A stretch of 64,000 nt of DNA from Pseudomonadota bacterium. Its GTDB lineage: Bacteria > Pseudomonadota > Gammaproteobacteria > Burkholderiales > Burkholderiaceae_C. This document shows, in pieces, positions 33,111 through 40,846 of the stretch. Each line of letters begins with the position of its first letter. Positions within the stretch are counted from its first letter, which is position 1. Location of the stretch: the NCBI GenBank assembly GCA_023442945.1, contig JAEZWW010000026.1, positions 135,626-199,625 of the forward strand. Direction: 5' to 3'. A program made the translations under genes and the position numbers. The notes beneath the pieces are model-generated. The model saw only the letters and a list, made by a program, of their open reading frames with translations, searched no databases and was not told the DNA's origin.

Positions 33111-33689
33111 ATGGGCAACAAACTGTACGTCGGCAACTTGCCGTATTCGGTGCGCGACGCCGATCTGGAGCAAGCATTTGCCGAATTTGGCTCGGTCACG
33201 AGCGCGAAAGTCATGATGGAGCGCGACACCGGTCGTTCCAAAGGCTTTGGCTTCGTGGAGATGGGCAGCGATGACGAGGCCCAGGCCGCGATCAACGGCA
33301 TGAACGGTCAGCCCCTGGGCGGCCGCAACGTCGTCGTGAACGAAGCCCGTCCGATGGAGGCGCGTCCGCCCCGCTCTGGCGGCTACGGCGGTGGCGGTGG
33401 TGGTTACGGCGGCGGTGGCGGCTACGGTGGTGGTGGTGGTGGTTACGGCGGCGGCCGTCGCGAAGGCGGCGGTGGCGGTGGTGGCTACGGTGGTGGCCGT
33501 CGCGAAGGCGGTTACGGCGGTGGTCGTGACGGCGGTGGCGGCGATGGCAGCTTCCGCAGCCCCTATGGCGCCGGCCCGCGTGGCGGTGCTGGTGGCGGTC
33601 GCCGTGAAGGCGGTGGCGGCTACGGCGGTGGTCGCCGTGACGACCGTTACGACGGCGGTGGCCGCGATGGTGGTGGCGACGACTATTGA
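33111..33689 (+). CDS. glycine-rich RRM RNA-binding protein
   Basis: A 192-residue protein. Residues 2-80 form one RNA recognition motif with RNP2 KLYVGNL and RNP1 KGFGFVEM intact. Residues 85-192 are a low-complexity tail of GGYGGGG and GGRREGG blocks ending in DGGGDDY. This is the bacterial counterpart of glycine-rich cold-shock RNA-binding proteins, and it probably binds single-stranded RNA and forms weak multivalent contacts. A GAGGAG ribosome site precedes the ATG. A strong terminator follows, so it is monocistronic. Confidence 0.92.
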   Translation: MGNKLYVGNLPYSVRDADLEQAFAEFGSVTSAKVMMERDTGRSKGFGFVEMGSDDEAQAAINGMNGQPLGGRNVVVNEARPMEARPPRSGGYGGGGGGYGGGGGYGGGGGGYGGGRREGGGGGGGYGGGRREGGYGGGRDGGGGDGSFRSPYGAGPRGGAGGGRREGGGGYGGGRRDDRYDGGGRDGGGDDY

Positions 33690-33755
33690 TCTCGCCCTCA
33701 GTCGCGCCAAGAACGCGTGACCACAGAAGCGACAACCGCGCTTGATCGGTTGCAC

Positions 33756-33779
33756 AAAGGCTCCTTCGGGAGCCTTTTT
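33756..33779 (+). terminator. Intrinsic terminator of the RRM gene
   Basis: AAAGGCTCC, loop TTCG, GGAGCCTTTTT: a 7-8 base stem with a T-run, 67 bases after the stop codon. Confidence 0.92.
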
Positions 33780-33833
33780 CATGGGCAGAGCTTAGCGCCG
33801 TCTATCGCCGCCAGCCAGCGAACGAGCCAATTC

Positions 33834-34670
33834 TCAAGATTGGCTTTCACCCTCGCGTGCCTTGCGACCGCGCCCCTCCATGAGCCGGTCGTACCAGCGG
33901 TTGGGCAACGCGCGCAGCACTTTGGCCGCGATGCCCATGGGCCAGGGGATCACGGTGTAAGACCGTCCCGCCTGAATGGCGCGAAACGCCCGGTCTGCAA
34001 ACGCCGGGGCCGACATCAGAAAGGGCATGGCGTAGCGATTGCCCCGCGTGAGCGGCGTGTCGATGAACCCTGGCGTGAGCGTCAGGACCCGAACACCCGA
34101 ATGGCGCAGCTCACCTCGCAGGCTTTCGCAGTAGCTAACGACGCCCGCCTTGCTTGCACAGTAGGCGCCGTGACCGGGCAAGCCGCGAATGGCGGCCACG
34201 CTGGCTATCCCGACCAGGCTGCCATGGCCACGCTGGCGCATCGGGGCGACAAAAGGGTGGAATGTGGCCGCCATCCCGACATTGTTGACGGCAAAGGTGC
34301 GGGCCATGACTTCCAGGTCGCTGCGCTCGGCCGTGTCCATGCCGATGCTGATGCCGGCGTTGGCGATGACCACGTCAGGTAAGCCCTGTTGGGCCAGACA
34401 GGCTTCGGCTGCCGCAATGATGCTGTCGGGCTGCGAGACATCTGCCGCGCCAACCCAGAAGCGGTCTGGCGACCAGCCCAGCTGCGCAGCCCAGTCGCGA
34501 ATGGCGTCGTCGCGCCGGGCGACCAGTGCCAAACGCCAGCCCGCCTGGTAGAAGCGCAGCGCCAGCGCCTGTCCCAGGCCGCTCGACGCGCCGGTGATGA
34601 AGACCAAAGGCGCCGACTCGGGGCTGGCGATGGGGGCGCTTGGCGGCGACCCGTTGGCCGAAAAGGTCAT
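33834..34670 (-). CDS. short-chain dehydrogenase/reductase (SDR)
   Basis: A 278-residue SDR. The cofactor motif TGASSGLGQ is near residue 26, ANAGIS near residue 102, and the active-site serine and YCASK are near residues 155-172. The C-terminal extension (SYTVIPWPMGIAAKVLRALP) is like that of membrane-associated YqjQ/DHRS7-type SDRs. It lies 42 bases behind lptC, where many relatives have lptA, so co-transcription with the lipopolysaccharide genes is likely. Its substrate is unknown. Confidence 0.85.
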   Translation of the reverse strand: MTFSANGSPPSAPIASPESAPLVFITGASSGLGQALALRFYQAGWRLALVARRDDAIRDWAAQLGWSPDRFWVGAADVSQPDSIIAAAEACLAQQGLPDVVIANAGISIGMDTAERSDLEVMARTFAVNNVGMAATFHPFVAPMRQRGHGSLVGIASVAAIRGLPGHGAYCASKAGVVSYCESLRGELRHSGVRVLTLTPGFIDTPLTRGNRYAMPFLMSAPAFADRAFRAIQAGRSYTVIPWPMGIAAKVLRALPNRWYDRLMEGRGRKAREGESQS

Positions 34671-34712
34671 GGGCGTTGGGCGCGCAGCCAGTCAGGACCC
34701 GCCATCCGGCGC

Positions 34713-35330
34713 TTATTTCTTGGGCTGCAGGACGCCACGCACGCGCCCTTTCAGTTCGGCCACGCCGGTGCGATCGTTGTACTCAAACTGGTCGCCGACG
34801 AACCGGTCCGTGCCGCGCAGGAGTTCGACGGGCTTGTCCGAGCTCACGCGGTCCTCGTCTACAAAAGCATGCAGGTAGTCGCCGCGGAATTCCAAGCGCG
34901 GCTGTACGCTGCCATTGGGCAGGGTGACGGGTTCGCGCACCACCACCGCGTTGCCGTACAGCTGGATCTCCGAGCCATCGCTGTTGGAGACGCCGCGCAA
35001 GGCTGTACCGACCGTGACGCGCCCTTGTGCGTCGATCGACCGCATGTGCGGGTCCTTGACTTCCAGGGTGTCGGTGGCGGGGTAGTGGTGGCCCTCCACA
35101 CCGGTCAGATCGGACGTCAAACGCCCGGTAACGTCGAAACTGCGCACCCGAAATTGCTGCATGAAATAGTCCGGCTCCTTCGATACTGCAGCCGGCTGGG
35201 AGTCCGTCACAAATTTGGGTGCACTGCGCACCAGCCACCAGGTGCCCAACGCGAACATCATCATCATCAGGGCCGGTAGCCAGGTGGACAGCTGGTCGCG
35301 TCCAATGCGAGCCAGGCGCGATTCGCTCAT
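34713..35330 (-). CDS. lptC: LPS export protein LptC
   Basis: Bitopic inner-membrane protein that passes lipopolysaccharide from LptBFG to LptA. It has 205 residues with a single N-terminal membrane helix around WLPALMMMMFALGTWWLV, then a periplasmic beta-jellyroll beginning PDYFMQQFRVRSFDVTG, typical of betaproteobacterial LptC. Its ATG overlaps the kdsC stop in an ATGA. Unlike many relatives, no lptA or lptB follows on the same strand. Confidence 0.92.
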   Translation of the reverse strand: MSESRLARIGRDQLSTWLPALMMMMFALGTWWLVRSAPKFVTDSQPAAVSKEPDYFMQQFRVRSFDVTGRLTSDLTGVEGHHYPATDTLEVKDPHMRSIDAQGRVTVGTALRGVSNSDGSEIQLYGNAVVVREPVTLPNGSVQPRLEFRGDYLHAFVDEDRVSSDKPVELLRGTDRFVGDQFEYNDRTGVAELKGRVRGVLQPKK

Positions 35331-35887
35331 GCCGTTCCTTTCTTGCCCAAGGCGTCTGCCAGCAGGCGCGTGTACTGCCCGCTGGCGACCAGCAACAGGT
35401 CGCACAGTTCACGTGCGGCACCTTCGCCAGCGCGGGCCTGGGTCACGTAATCGGCCACTTGCAGGGCTTCTGCGTGCGCGAGCGGCGGCGCGCAGGCGAA
35501 GGCCACCTGCGTCAGCACCGGCAGGTCGGGCCAATCGTCGCCCATGGCGGCGGCCTGTTCCCAGCCCAAGCCCAATTCGGCCAGCAGCGTTTCGGCCGCC
35601 GGGCGCTTGTCCTCGGTCCCGAGTCGGACATGGGTCACGCCCAGGGCCGCCAAGCGCTTGCGCAGCGCAGCAGAATCGCGCCCCGAAATCACCGCCGGCA
35701 CGATGCCGGCTTGCGCCAGCAGCTTGATGCCGTGACCGTCCAGCGTGTGAAAGCGCTTGAGCGTTTCGCCCTCGGCCGAAAAGTACAGGCCGCCGTCGGT
35801 CAACACGCCATCCACGTCGAAGAACACCACGCGGATGTCCTGCGCTTTCAGCAGGACTTCGGGCGGCCAGGTCAGGGCAGGGGACAT
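35327..35887 (-). CDS. kdsC: 3-deoxy-D-manno-octulosonate 8-phosphate phosphatase KdsC
   Basis: Removes phosphate from KDO-8-phosphate in the synthesis of the lipopolysaccharide inner core. It has 186 residues with no cap domain, as expected for the tetrameric C0-type HAD enzyme. The nucleophile motif FFDVDGVLTDG is near residue 23, SGRDS near residue 69, and GDDWPDLPVL near residue 116. I chose the ATG at 35887, which overlaps the kdsD stop by one base (TGATG); the frame's TTG one codon earlier is less likely. Confidence 0.94.
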   Translation of the reverse strand: MSPALTWPPEVLLKAQDIRVVFFDVDGVLTDGGLYFSAEGETLKRFHTLDGHGIKLLAQAGIVPAVISGRDSAALRKRLAALGVTHVRLGTEDKRPAAETLLAELGLGWEQAAAMGDDWPDLPVLTQVAFACAPPLAHAEALQVADYVTQARAGEGAARELCDLLLVASGQYTRLLADALGKKGTA

Positions 35888-36864
35888 CAAATGACTTTCG
35901 CGCGCATCAGGTCGTTGCTGTTGATGGCGCCCACCAGCTGACCCGCTTGGTCTTGCACCAGCAGCACGGTCACGCGGTGCTGTTCCATCATTTTGGCGGC
36001 CTCGGCCGCCAGGGCGTCGTCGCGGATCTGCCGGGGGCTGGGGTGCATTACCTCCTGGGCGGTCAACGCTCGCAGGTCGCGCCCGGTTTCCACCAGCCGG
36101 CGCAAATCGCCGTCGGTGAAGATGCCCAGGGCACGTCCGCCCCCATCCACCACCGCTGAGGCTCCCAGGCCCTTGCGGGTCATCTCGCGCATCAGTTCGC
36201 TGAAACTCGCGCCCGGGCCGACGGCGGGCACGGCCTCGCCGCTGCGCATGATGTCCATCACCCGCGTCAGCAGGCGGCGCCCCAGCGCGCCCCCGGGGTG
36301 CGAGCGGGCGAAGTCCTCGGCCTTGAAGCCGCGCGCGTCCAGCAGCGCCATGGCCAGGGCGTCGCCCAGCGCCATCTGCGCGGTGGTGCTCGCTGTCGGG
36401 GCCAGGTTGAGTGGGCAGGCTTCCTTTTCGACGCCACTGTCCAGCACCAGGTCGGCGTTGCGGCCCAGGGTGGACTGTGGATGCCCCGTCATGGCCACCA
36501 GCGGAGCGCCCATTCGGCGAATCAGGGGCAGCAAGGTGGTCAGTTCGTCGGCCTCGCCACTGTTCGAGATGGCCAGCACCACGTCGACCGGCATCACCAT
36601 GCCCAGATCGCCGTGGCTGGCCTCGGCCGGGTGCACGAACATCGCCGGTGTGCCGGTGGACGCCAGCGTGGCGGCGATCTTGCGGCCGATGTGCCCGCTT
36701 TTGCCCATGCCCATCACGACCACACGGCCGCTCACGCGCAGCATCAACTCGACGGCGCGCACGAAGTCGCCGTTCAATCGGTGTTTGAGGCCCTGCACGG
36801 CGGCCGCCTCGATGTCCAGCGTTTCATGGGCCAGGCGCAAGGCCTGGGTGGGATCGAAACTCAT
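35887..36864 (-). CDS. kdsD: arabinose-5-phosphate isomerase KdsD
   Basis: Converts ribulose-5-phosphate to arabinose-5-phosphate, the first step of KDO synthesis. The 325 residues comprise an SIS sugar isomerase domain (GMGKSGHIGRKIAATLASTG and HPAEASHGDLGM) followed by two CBS domains (MDIMRSGEAVPAV and AQEVMHPSPRQI). This is the standard KdsD/KpsF architecture. It heads the kdsD-kdsC-lptC operon and is divergent from the CPA2 antiporter 40 bases away. Confidence 0.95.
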   Translation of the reverse strand: MSFDPTQALRLAHETLDIEAAAVQGLKHRLNGDFVRAVELMLRVSGRVVVMGMGKSGHIGRKIAATLASTGTPAMFVHPAEASHGDLGMVMPVDVVLAISNSGEADELTTLLPLIRRMGAPLVAMTGHPQSTLGRNADLVLDSGVEKEACPLNLAPTASTTAQMALGDALAMALLDARGFKAEDFARSHPGGALGRRLLTRVMDIMRSGEAVPAVGPGASFSELMREMTRKGLGASAVVDGGGRALGIFTDGDLRRLVETGRDLRALTAQEVMHPSPRQIRDDALAAEAAKMMEQHRVTVLLVQDQAGQLVGAINSNDLMRAKVI

Positions 36865-36904
36865 GGGGAGGATTTTATCGATTGCCTTCCGCTAGCATGC
36901 GCAG

Positions 36905-38890
36905 ATGAATGCCCTGGAGCTGACCCTGCTGTACCTGCTGGCCGCTGTGACGGCGGTCACGGTCTGCCGTTGGGCCAAGCTCCCGGCGATCCTGGGCTAC
37001 CTGGTGGCCGGCGTGTTGATGGAGCCGCATACGCTCGGCCTTGCCTATGGCCAGGACGCGGAAAGTATCCGCCATCTGGCGGAGTATGGCGTGGTGTTCC
37101 TGATGTTCGTGATCGGGCTGGAGTTCAACCTGCCCAAGCTGCGGGCCATGCGCCAGCACGTGTTCGGCCTGGGGCTGGCGCAGGTCGGGCTGACCATGCT
37201 GTTCGTCACCCTGGCGGGCATGGCGCTGCAGGCGCTGGCCCCGCAATGGTGGCCCCTGGGCTGGCAGACCTCGCTCACGCTGGCGGGCGCGCTGGCGATG
37301 AGCAGCACCGCCATCGTGGTCAAGATGATGGCCGACCGCCTGGAATTGGATACGCCCTATGGCCAGCGCGTCATGGGCGTGCTGCTGTTCCAGGATTTGG
37401 CGGTGGTCTGGTTGCTGGTGCTGGTGCCCGCCTTAGGGGCAGAGCCAGAAGCGCTGCTTGCCTCCCTGTTGGCCGCCAGCGTCAAGGGCGCGCTTCTGAT
37501 CGCCTTGCTCCTGTGGGGCGGTCAGCGCGTGATGCGCTGGTGGCTGACACTGGTGGCGCGCGCCAAGAGCGAAGAGCTGTTCGTGCTGAACCTGCTGCTG
37601 CTGGCGTTGGGCCTGGCCTGGCTGACCGAGCAGGCCGGGCTGAGCCTGGCGCTGGGCGCCTTCATCTGCGGCGTGCTGATCTCCGAGACCGAATTCAAGG
37701 TCCAGGTCGAATCCGAGATCCGCCCCTTCCACGACGTGCTCTTGGGCCTGTTCTTCATCACCATCGGCATGCTGCTGGATTGGCGCCAAGTCATCATGCA
37801 GTGGCATTTGGTGCTGATGTTGTTGGTGATCCCGGTGCTGTTCAAGCTCGGCCTGGTGACGCTGCTGGCGCGCTGGCTGGGCGCCAGTGGCGGCGTGGCG
37901 CTGCGCACGGGTCTTTACCTCGCGCAGGCGGGTGAATTCGGCTTCGTGCTGCTGTCCATCGGCCGGCGTGAAGGCCTGATTCCACCAGAACTGTTCACGC
38001 CCGTGCTGGCGGCCATGGTGCTGTCGATGTTGGCCACGCCCTTCATCATCATGGCCAGCAACCGCATCGTCATGCGTCTGGTCGCTAGCGAATGGATGCA
38101 GCAGTCGCTGCAGATGACGGCCATCGCGCAGGACACCATCAACACCCGCGCCCATGTGCTGATCTGCGGCTACGGCCGCAGCGGCCAGGCCATGGCGCGT
38201 CTCCTGGAGCTGGAAGGCATTCCCTACGTCGCGCTGGACCTGGACCCCGATCGCGTGCGCCAGGCCCGTGCCGCCGGCCAGGCCGTGGTGTTTGGCGATG
38301 CCGCCAAGGCGCAGGCGCTGATCGCCGCCGGCCTGGGGCGCGCCAGCGCCGTCGCCATCACCTACCTGGACCAGCACAGCGCCATGAAGGTGCTGGACGC
38401 GGTACGCCACCACGCGCCGCACGTGCCCGTCATCGTGCGCACCCAGACCGACCGCGACCTGGAAGCGCTGCGCGCCGCTGGCGCCACCGAGGTCGTCCCC
38501 GAATCGCTGGAAGGCTCGCTGATGTTGGGCAGTCACGCGCTGGCGCTGGTGGGCGTGCCCATGCGGCGCGTGATCCGCATCGTGCAGGAGCAGCGCGAGG
38601 CGCGCTACGGCCTGCTGCGCGGCTTCTTCCACGGCGCCGACGACGTCAGTGAAGACGAAATGGCGCAGGAGCGCCTGGCCACCTTCACCATCCCCGAACG
38701 CCTGGCGGGCCAGCATCTGGCCCAGGTGCTGACCGACAGCGGCGGCGAGCTGCGCGCCATCAGCCTGCGCCGGCGCAACGGCCGCCCGGCGCCCACCGAC
38801 GACGACCCGCAGGTCGGCGGCGGCGACACGGTCGTGCTGTCCGGCCGGGCCGACGCGCTCGCCCGCGCCGAGGAAGCCCTGGCCGCCTGA
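36905..38890 (+). CDS. CPA2-family cation:proton antiporter, KefB/KefC type
   Basis: A 661-residue monovalent cation:proton antiporter-2 protein. Residues 1-390 hold about 12 membrane helices with the conserved LGYLVAGVL and GLEFNLPKLR stretches. Residues from about 415 form a Rossmann TrkA-N domain (VLICGYGRSGQAMARLLELE), and the last 80 or so form a TrkA-C domain. This fits glutathione-gated potassium efflux (Kef) or the related YbaL branch; the ancillary quinone-reductase subunit KefF/KefG is absent nearby. This position, divergent from kdsD, is common in betaproteobacteria. Confidence 0.92.
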   Translation: MNALELTLLYLLAAVTAVTVCRWAKLPAILGYLVAGVLMEPHTLGLAYGQDAESIRHLAEYGVVFLMFVIGLEFNLPKLRAMRQHVFGLGLAQVGLTMLFVTLAGMALQALAPQWWPLGWQTSLTLAGALAMSSTAIVVKMMADRLELDTPYGQRVMGVLLFQDLAVVWLLVLVPALGAEPEALLASLLAASVKGALLIALLLWGGQRVMRWWLTLVARAKSEELFVLNLLLLALGLAWLTEQAGLSLALGAFICGVLISETEFKVQVESEIRPFHDVLLGLFFITIGMLLDWRQVIMQWHLVLMLLVIPVLFKLGLVTLLARWLGASGGVALRTGLYLAQAGEFGFVLLSIGRREGLIPPELFTPVLAAMVLSMLATPFIIMASNRIVMRLVASEWMQQSLQMTAIAQDTINTRAHVLICGYGRSGQAMARLLELEGIPYVALDLDPDRVRQARAAGQAVVFGDAAKAQALIAAGLGRASAVAITYLDQHSAMKVLDAVRHHAPHVPVIVRTQTDRDLEALRAAGATEVVPESLEGSLMLGSHALALVGVPMRRVIRIVQEQREARYGLLRGFFHGADDVSEDEMAQERLATFTIPERLAGQHLAQVLTDSGGELRAISLRRRNGRPAPTDDDPQVGGGDTVVLSGRADALARAEEALAA

Positions 38891-38996
38891 GGCGCGCGGC
38901 CGCCGCGTCTGCCGCAGGTCAAAGGCCGATCAGATCGGGCCGGCCGCTTGCGCCAAGCAAGTGCCCGACACCCCCAGCACGCGGCACAATGGGCGC

Positions 38997-39554
38997 ATGA
39001 CCATGCCCTTGTCCGTCAGCGACTACCTGCGACAGCACATCCGCACCGTGCCCGACTGGCCCGCGCCGGGCGTGCAGTTCCGCGACATCACGCCGCTGCT
39101 GCAGGACCCGCGCGTGTTTCGCGTGCTGATCGACGCCTTCGTGCACCGTTACATGGACCCGGCGCTGCGCCCCGACGTGGTGGCGGGGCTGGACGCGCGC
39201 GGCTTCATCGTCGGCTCGGTCGTGGCGTACGAGCTGGGCGTTGGCTTCGTGCCGATCCGCAAGAAGGGCAAGCTGCCCTTCACCACGGTCGAAGAAACCT
39301 ACGAGCTGGAATACGGCAGCGCCACCGTCGAGCTGCACACCGACGCCGTGCACGCCGGCCAGCGCGTGCTGCTGATCGACGATTTGATCGCCACCGGCGG
39401 CACCATGATGGCCGGGCGGCGCTTGCTGGAAAAGCTGGGCGCGCAGATCACCGAAGGTGCGGCCATCGTCGACCTGCCCGAGCTGGGCGGATCGGATCGC
39501 CTGAAGGAATCGGGCCTGCCGCTCTTCACGCTGGTGGATTTCGAGGGACATTGA
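38997..39554 (+). CDS. apt: adenine phosphoribosyltransferase
   Basis: Purine salvage enzyme joining adenine and PRPP to give AMP in the cytoplasm. It has 185 residues, the usual Apt length. The PRPP-binding motif VLLIDDLIATGGT is near residue 125. DWPAPGVQFRDITPLLQDP and VAGLDARGFIVGS are Apt signatures. Starts at 38997 and 39003 are both ATG; neither has a clear ribosome site and the frame extends further upstream. It converges on the fic gene. Confidence 0.94.
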   Translation: MTMPLSVSDYLRQHIRTVPDWPAPGVQFRDITPLLQDPRVFRVLIDAFVHRYMDPALRPDVVAGLDARGFIVGSVVAYELGVGFVPIRKKGKLPFTTVEETYELEYGSATVELHTDAVHAGQRVLLIDDLIATGGTMMAGRRLLEKLGAQITEGAAIVDLPELGGSDRLKESGLPLFTLVDFEGH

Positions 39555-39709
39555 GGCCTTGGCAACTTCTTTTGTATCCGACACTCGACGGGCAAGTGTC
39601 CTGGGCACTTCCTCATGAGATCGGTCACGTCGTATTCAACGGGGCACAAGTGCGCCTCGATCAGTAGTTTAACTTCAGTCTTTCTTTAATTAAAGATGAT
39701 GGTCTTTGT
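39555..39709. other. Intergenic region between apt and fic, AT-rich end
   Basis: The first 110 bases contain a short open stretch that reads ...ALPHEIGHVVFNGAQV... (see findings). At 39683-39696 TCTTTAA and TTAAAGA form a perfect AT palindrome just past the fic stop. The base composition drops sharply here compared with apt, marking the edge of the fic insertion. Confidence 0.5.
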
Positions 39710-40843
39710 TTAAATTAAAAACAGGTCAACGTAAGGTTTGAACTCGTAGATTCGCCCGCGCTGCTGTCCTGTCACTTCAGTCAGGATGCCCTTGTTTACC
39801 AAGGCCTTGAGTAACGCATTCGCAGTTGGCGCACTGATGTCCAGTGCCACTTCCAGTCCGCGTGCGTCCACGATTGGTTGCCGGTATAGGTGGTTGAGCG
39901 TCTGCCGAGCGAGCGGTGCGCGCTTGCCTAGGTCCAAGATCGACTGCTCGGTTTGCGTGCGTAGCGCGAGGATTTGCTGAAATACCGCTTTGCCTTTGGT
40001 CGCCGTTTGGGATAAACCGCTGAGGAAGAAGCGCACCCAGTGGATCAGGTCATTGCTTGTTCGCACTCTCATCAGCGCGTCGTAGTAGCTTGCGCGATTG
40101 CGCTCAAAGAAGTCCGACAGATACAACGAAGGTTTGGCCAACAGGCCATGGCTGACTAGGTACAGTGGAATCAGCAAGCGCCCAATCCGTCCATTTCCGT
40201 CTAGAAATGGGTGAATCGTTTCGAACTGATAGTGGCTGATGGCGATCCGAATCAAGTGCGGCACGGCAATGTCCTCGTTGTGCCAGAACGCTTCCAGATC
40301 GCCCATCAACCCCGGCACGCCGTCGTGGTAGGGCGGAATGAACGCCGCATCAGACAGGCCCGAGCCACCAATCCAGTTCTGACTGAGGCGGAATTCTCCC
40401 GGTTGTTTATGCTCTCCTCGAACGCCCTGCATGAGTGTGGCGTGAGTGTTCTTGAGCAAGCGATTGGACAGTGGTAGTCGATGCAGCTCAGCCACAGCCG
40501 TGTTCACTGCGTCAATGTAGTTGCGCACTTCACGCCAGTCATCGCGTTTTTCGGGGCGAATCTGCTCCTCCGGCATCAGTGCCTCGTCGATGCCAGTCTG
40601 CGTTCCCTCGATTTTGCTGGACGACTGCGCCTCTTTGACTACGTGCATTTCAATGAACAGATCAATGTCTGGCACGATTAGCGAGAACGCGTTCAGCTCT
40701 CCCAACGCGCGCGTCGCCTGCTCCAGCAAGATGTTGATGGTCGGATCTTCCCAGGTCCAGAGCTGGTTAACCAGTGCCGGCTCGAAGCTCTTGTATTGAT
40801 AGCGTGGACGCCAGTTGCCTGCTTTGAAGGTTTCGAATTTCAT
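39710..40843 (-). CDS. Fic-domain protein (AMP-transferase type, class II)
   Basis: A 377-residue Fic protein. The active-site motif HPFLDGNGRIGR is at residues 211-222 and complete, so transfer of AMP or another nucleotide to a target protein is expected. The inhibitory helix motif S-S-K-I-E-G (75-80) fits the S/T-x-x-x-E-G/N pattern of class II Fic proteins, in which the Glu blocks ATP. A C-terminal winged helix (LEVALDISAPTANALLKAL) could bind DNA. Its base composition is much less GC-rich than its neighbours, which suggests transfer. It starts three bases after mnmE stops, so it is read from the mnmE transcript. Its target is unknown. Confidence 0.93.
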   Translation of the reverse strand: MKFETFKAGNWRPRYQYKSFEPALVNQLWTWEDPTINILLEQATRALGELNAFSLIVPDIDLFIEMHVVKEAQSSSKIEGTQTGIDEALMPEEQIRPEKRDDWREVRNYIDAVNTAVAELHRLPLSNRLLKNTHATLMQGVRGEHKQPGEFRLSQNWIGGSGLSDAAFIPPYHDGVPGLMGDLEAFWHNEDIAVPHLIRIAISHYQFETIHPFLDGNGRIGRLLIPLYLVSHGLLAKPSLYLSDFFERNRASYYDALMRVRTSNDLIHWVRFFLSGLSQTATKGKAVFQQILALRTQTEQSILDLGKRAPLARQTLNHLYRQPIVDARGLEVALDISAPTANALLKALVNKGILTEVTGQQRGRIYEFKPYVDLFLI

Positions 40844-40846
40844 GGC

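Noticed and set aside
33370..33680. Repetitive GGCGGTGGC-type DNA as a DNA repeat or CRISPR-like array
   Set aside because: It is the coding sequence of the glycine-rich tail of the RRM protein, with codon-level variation and no spacers. No CRISPR array was seen anywhere.
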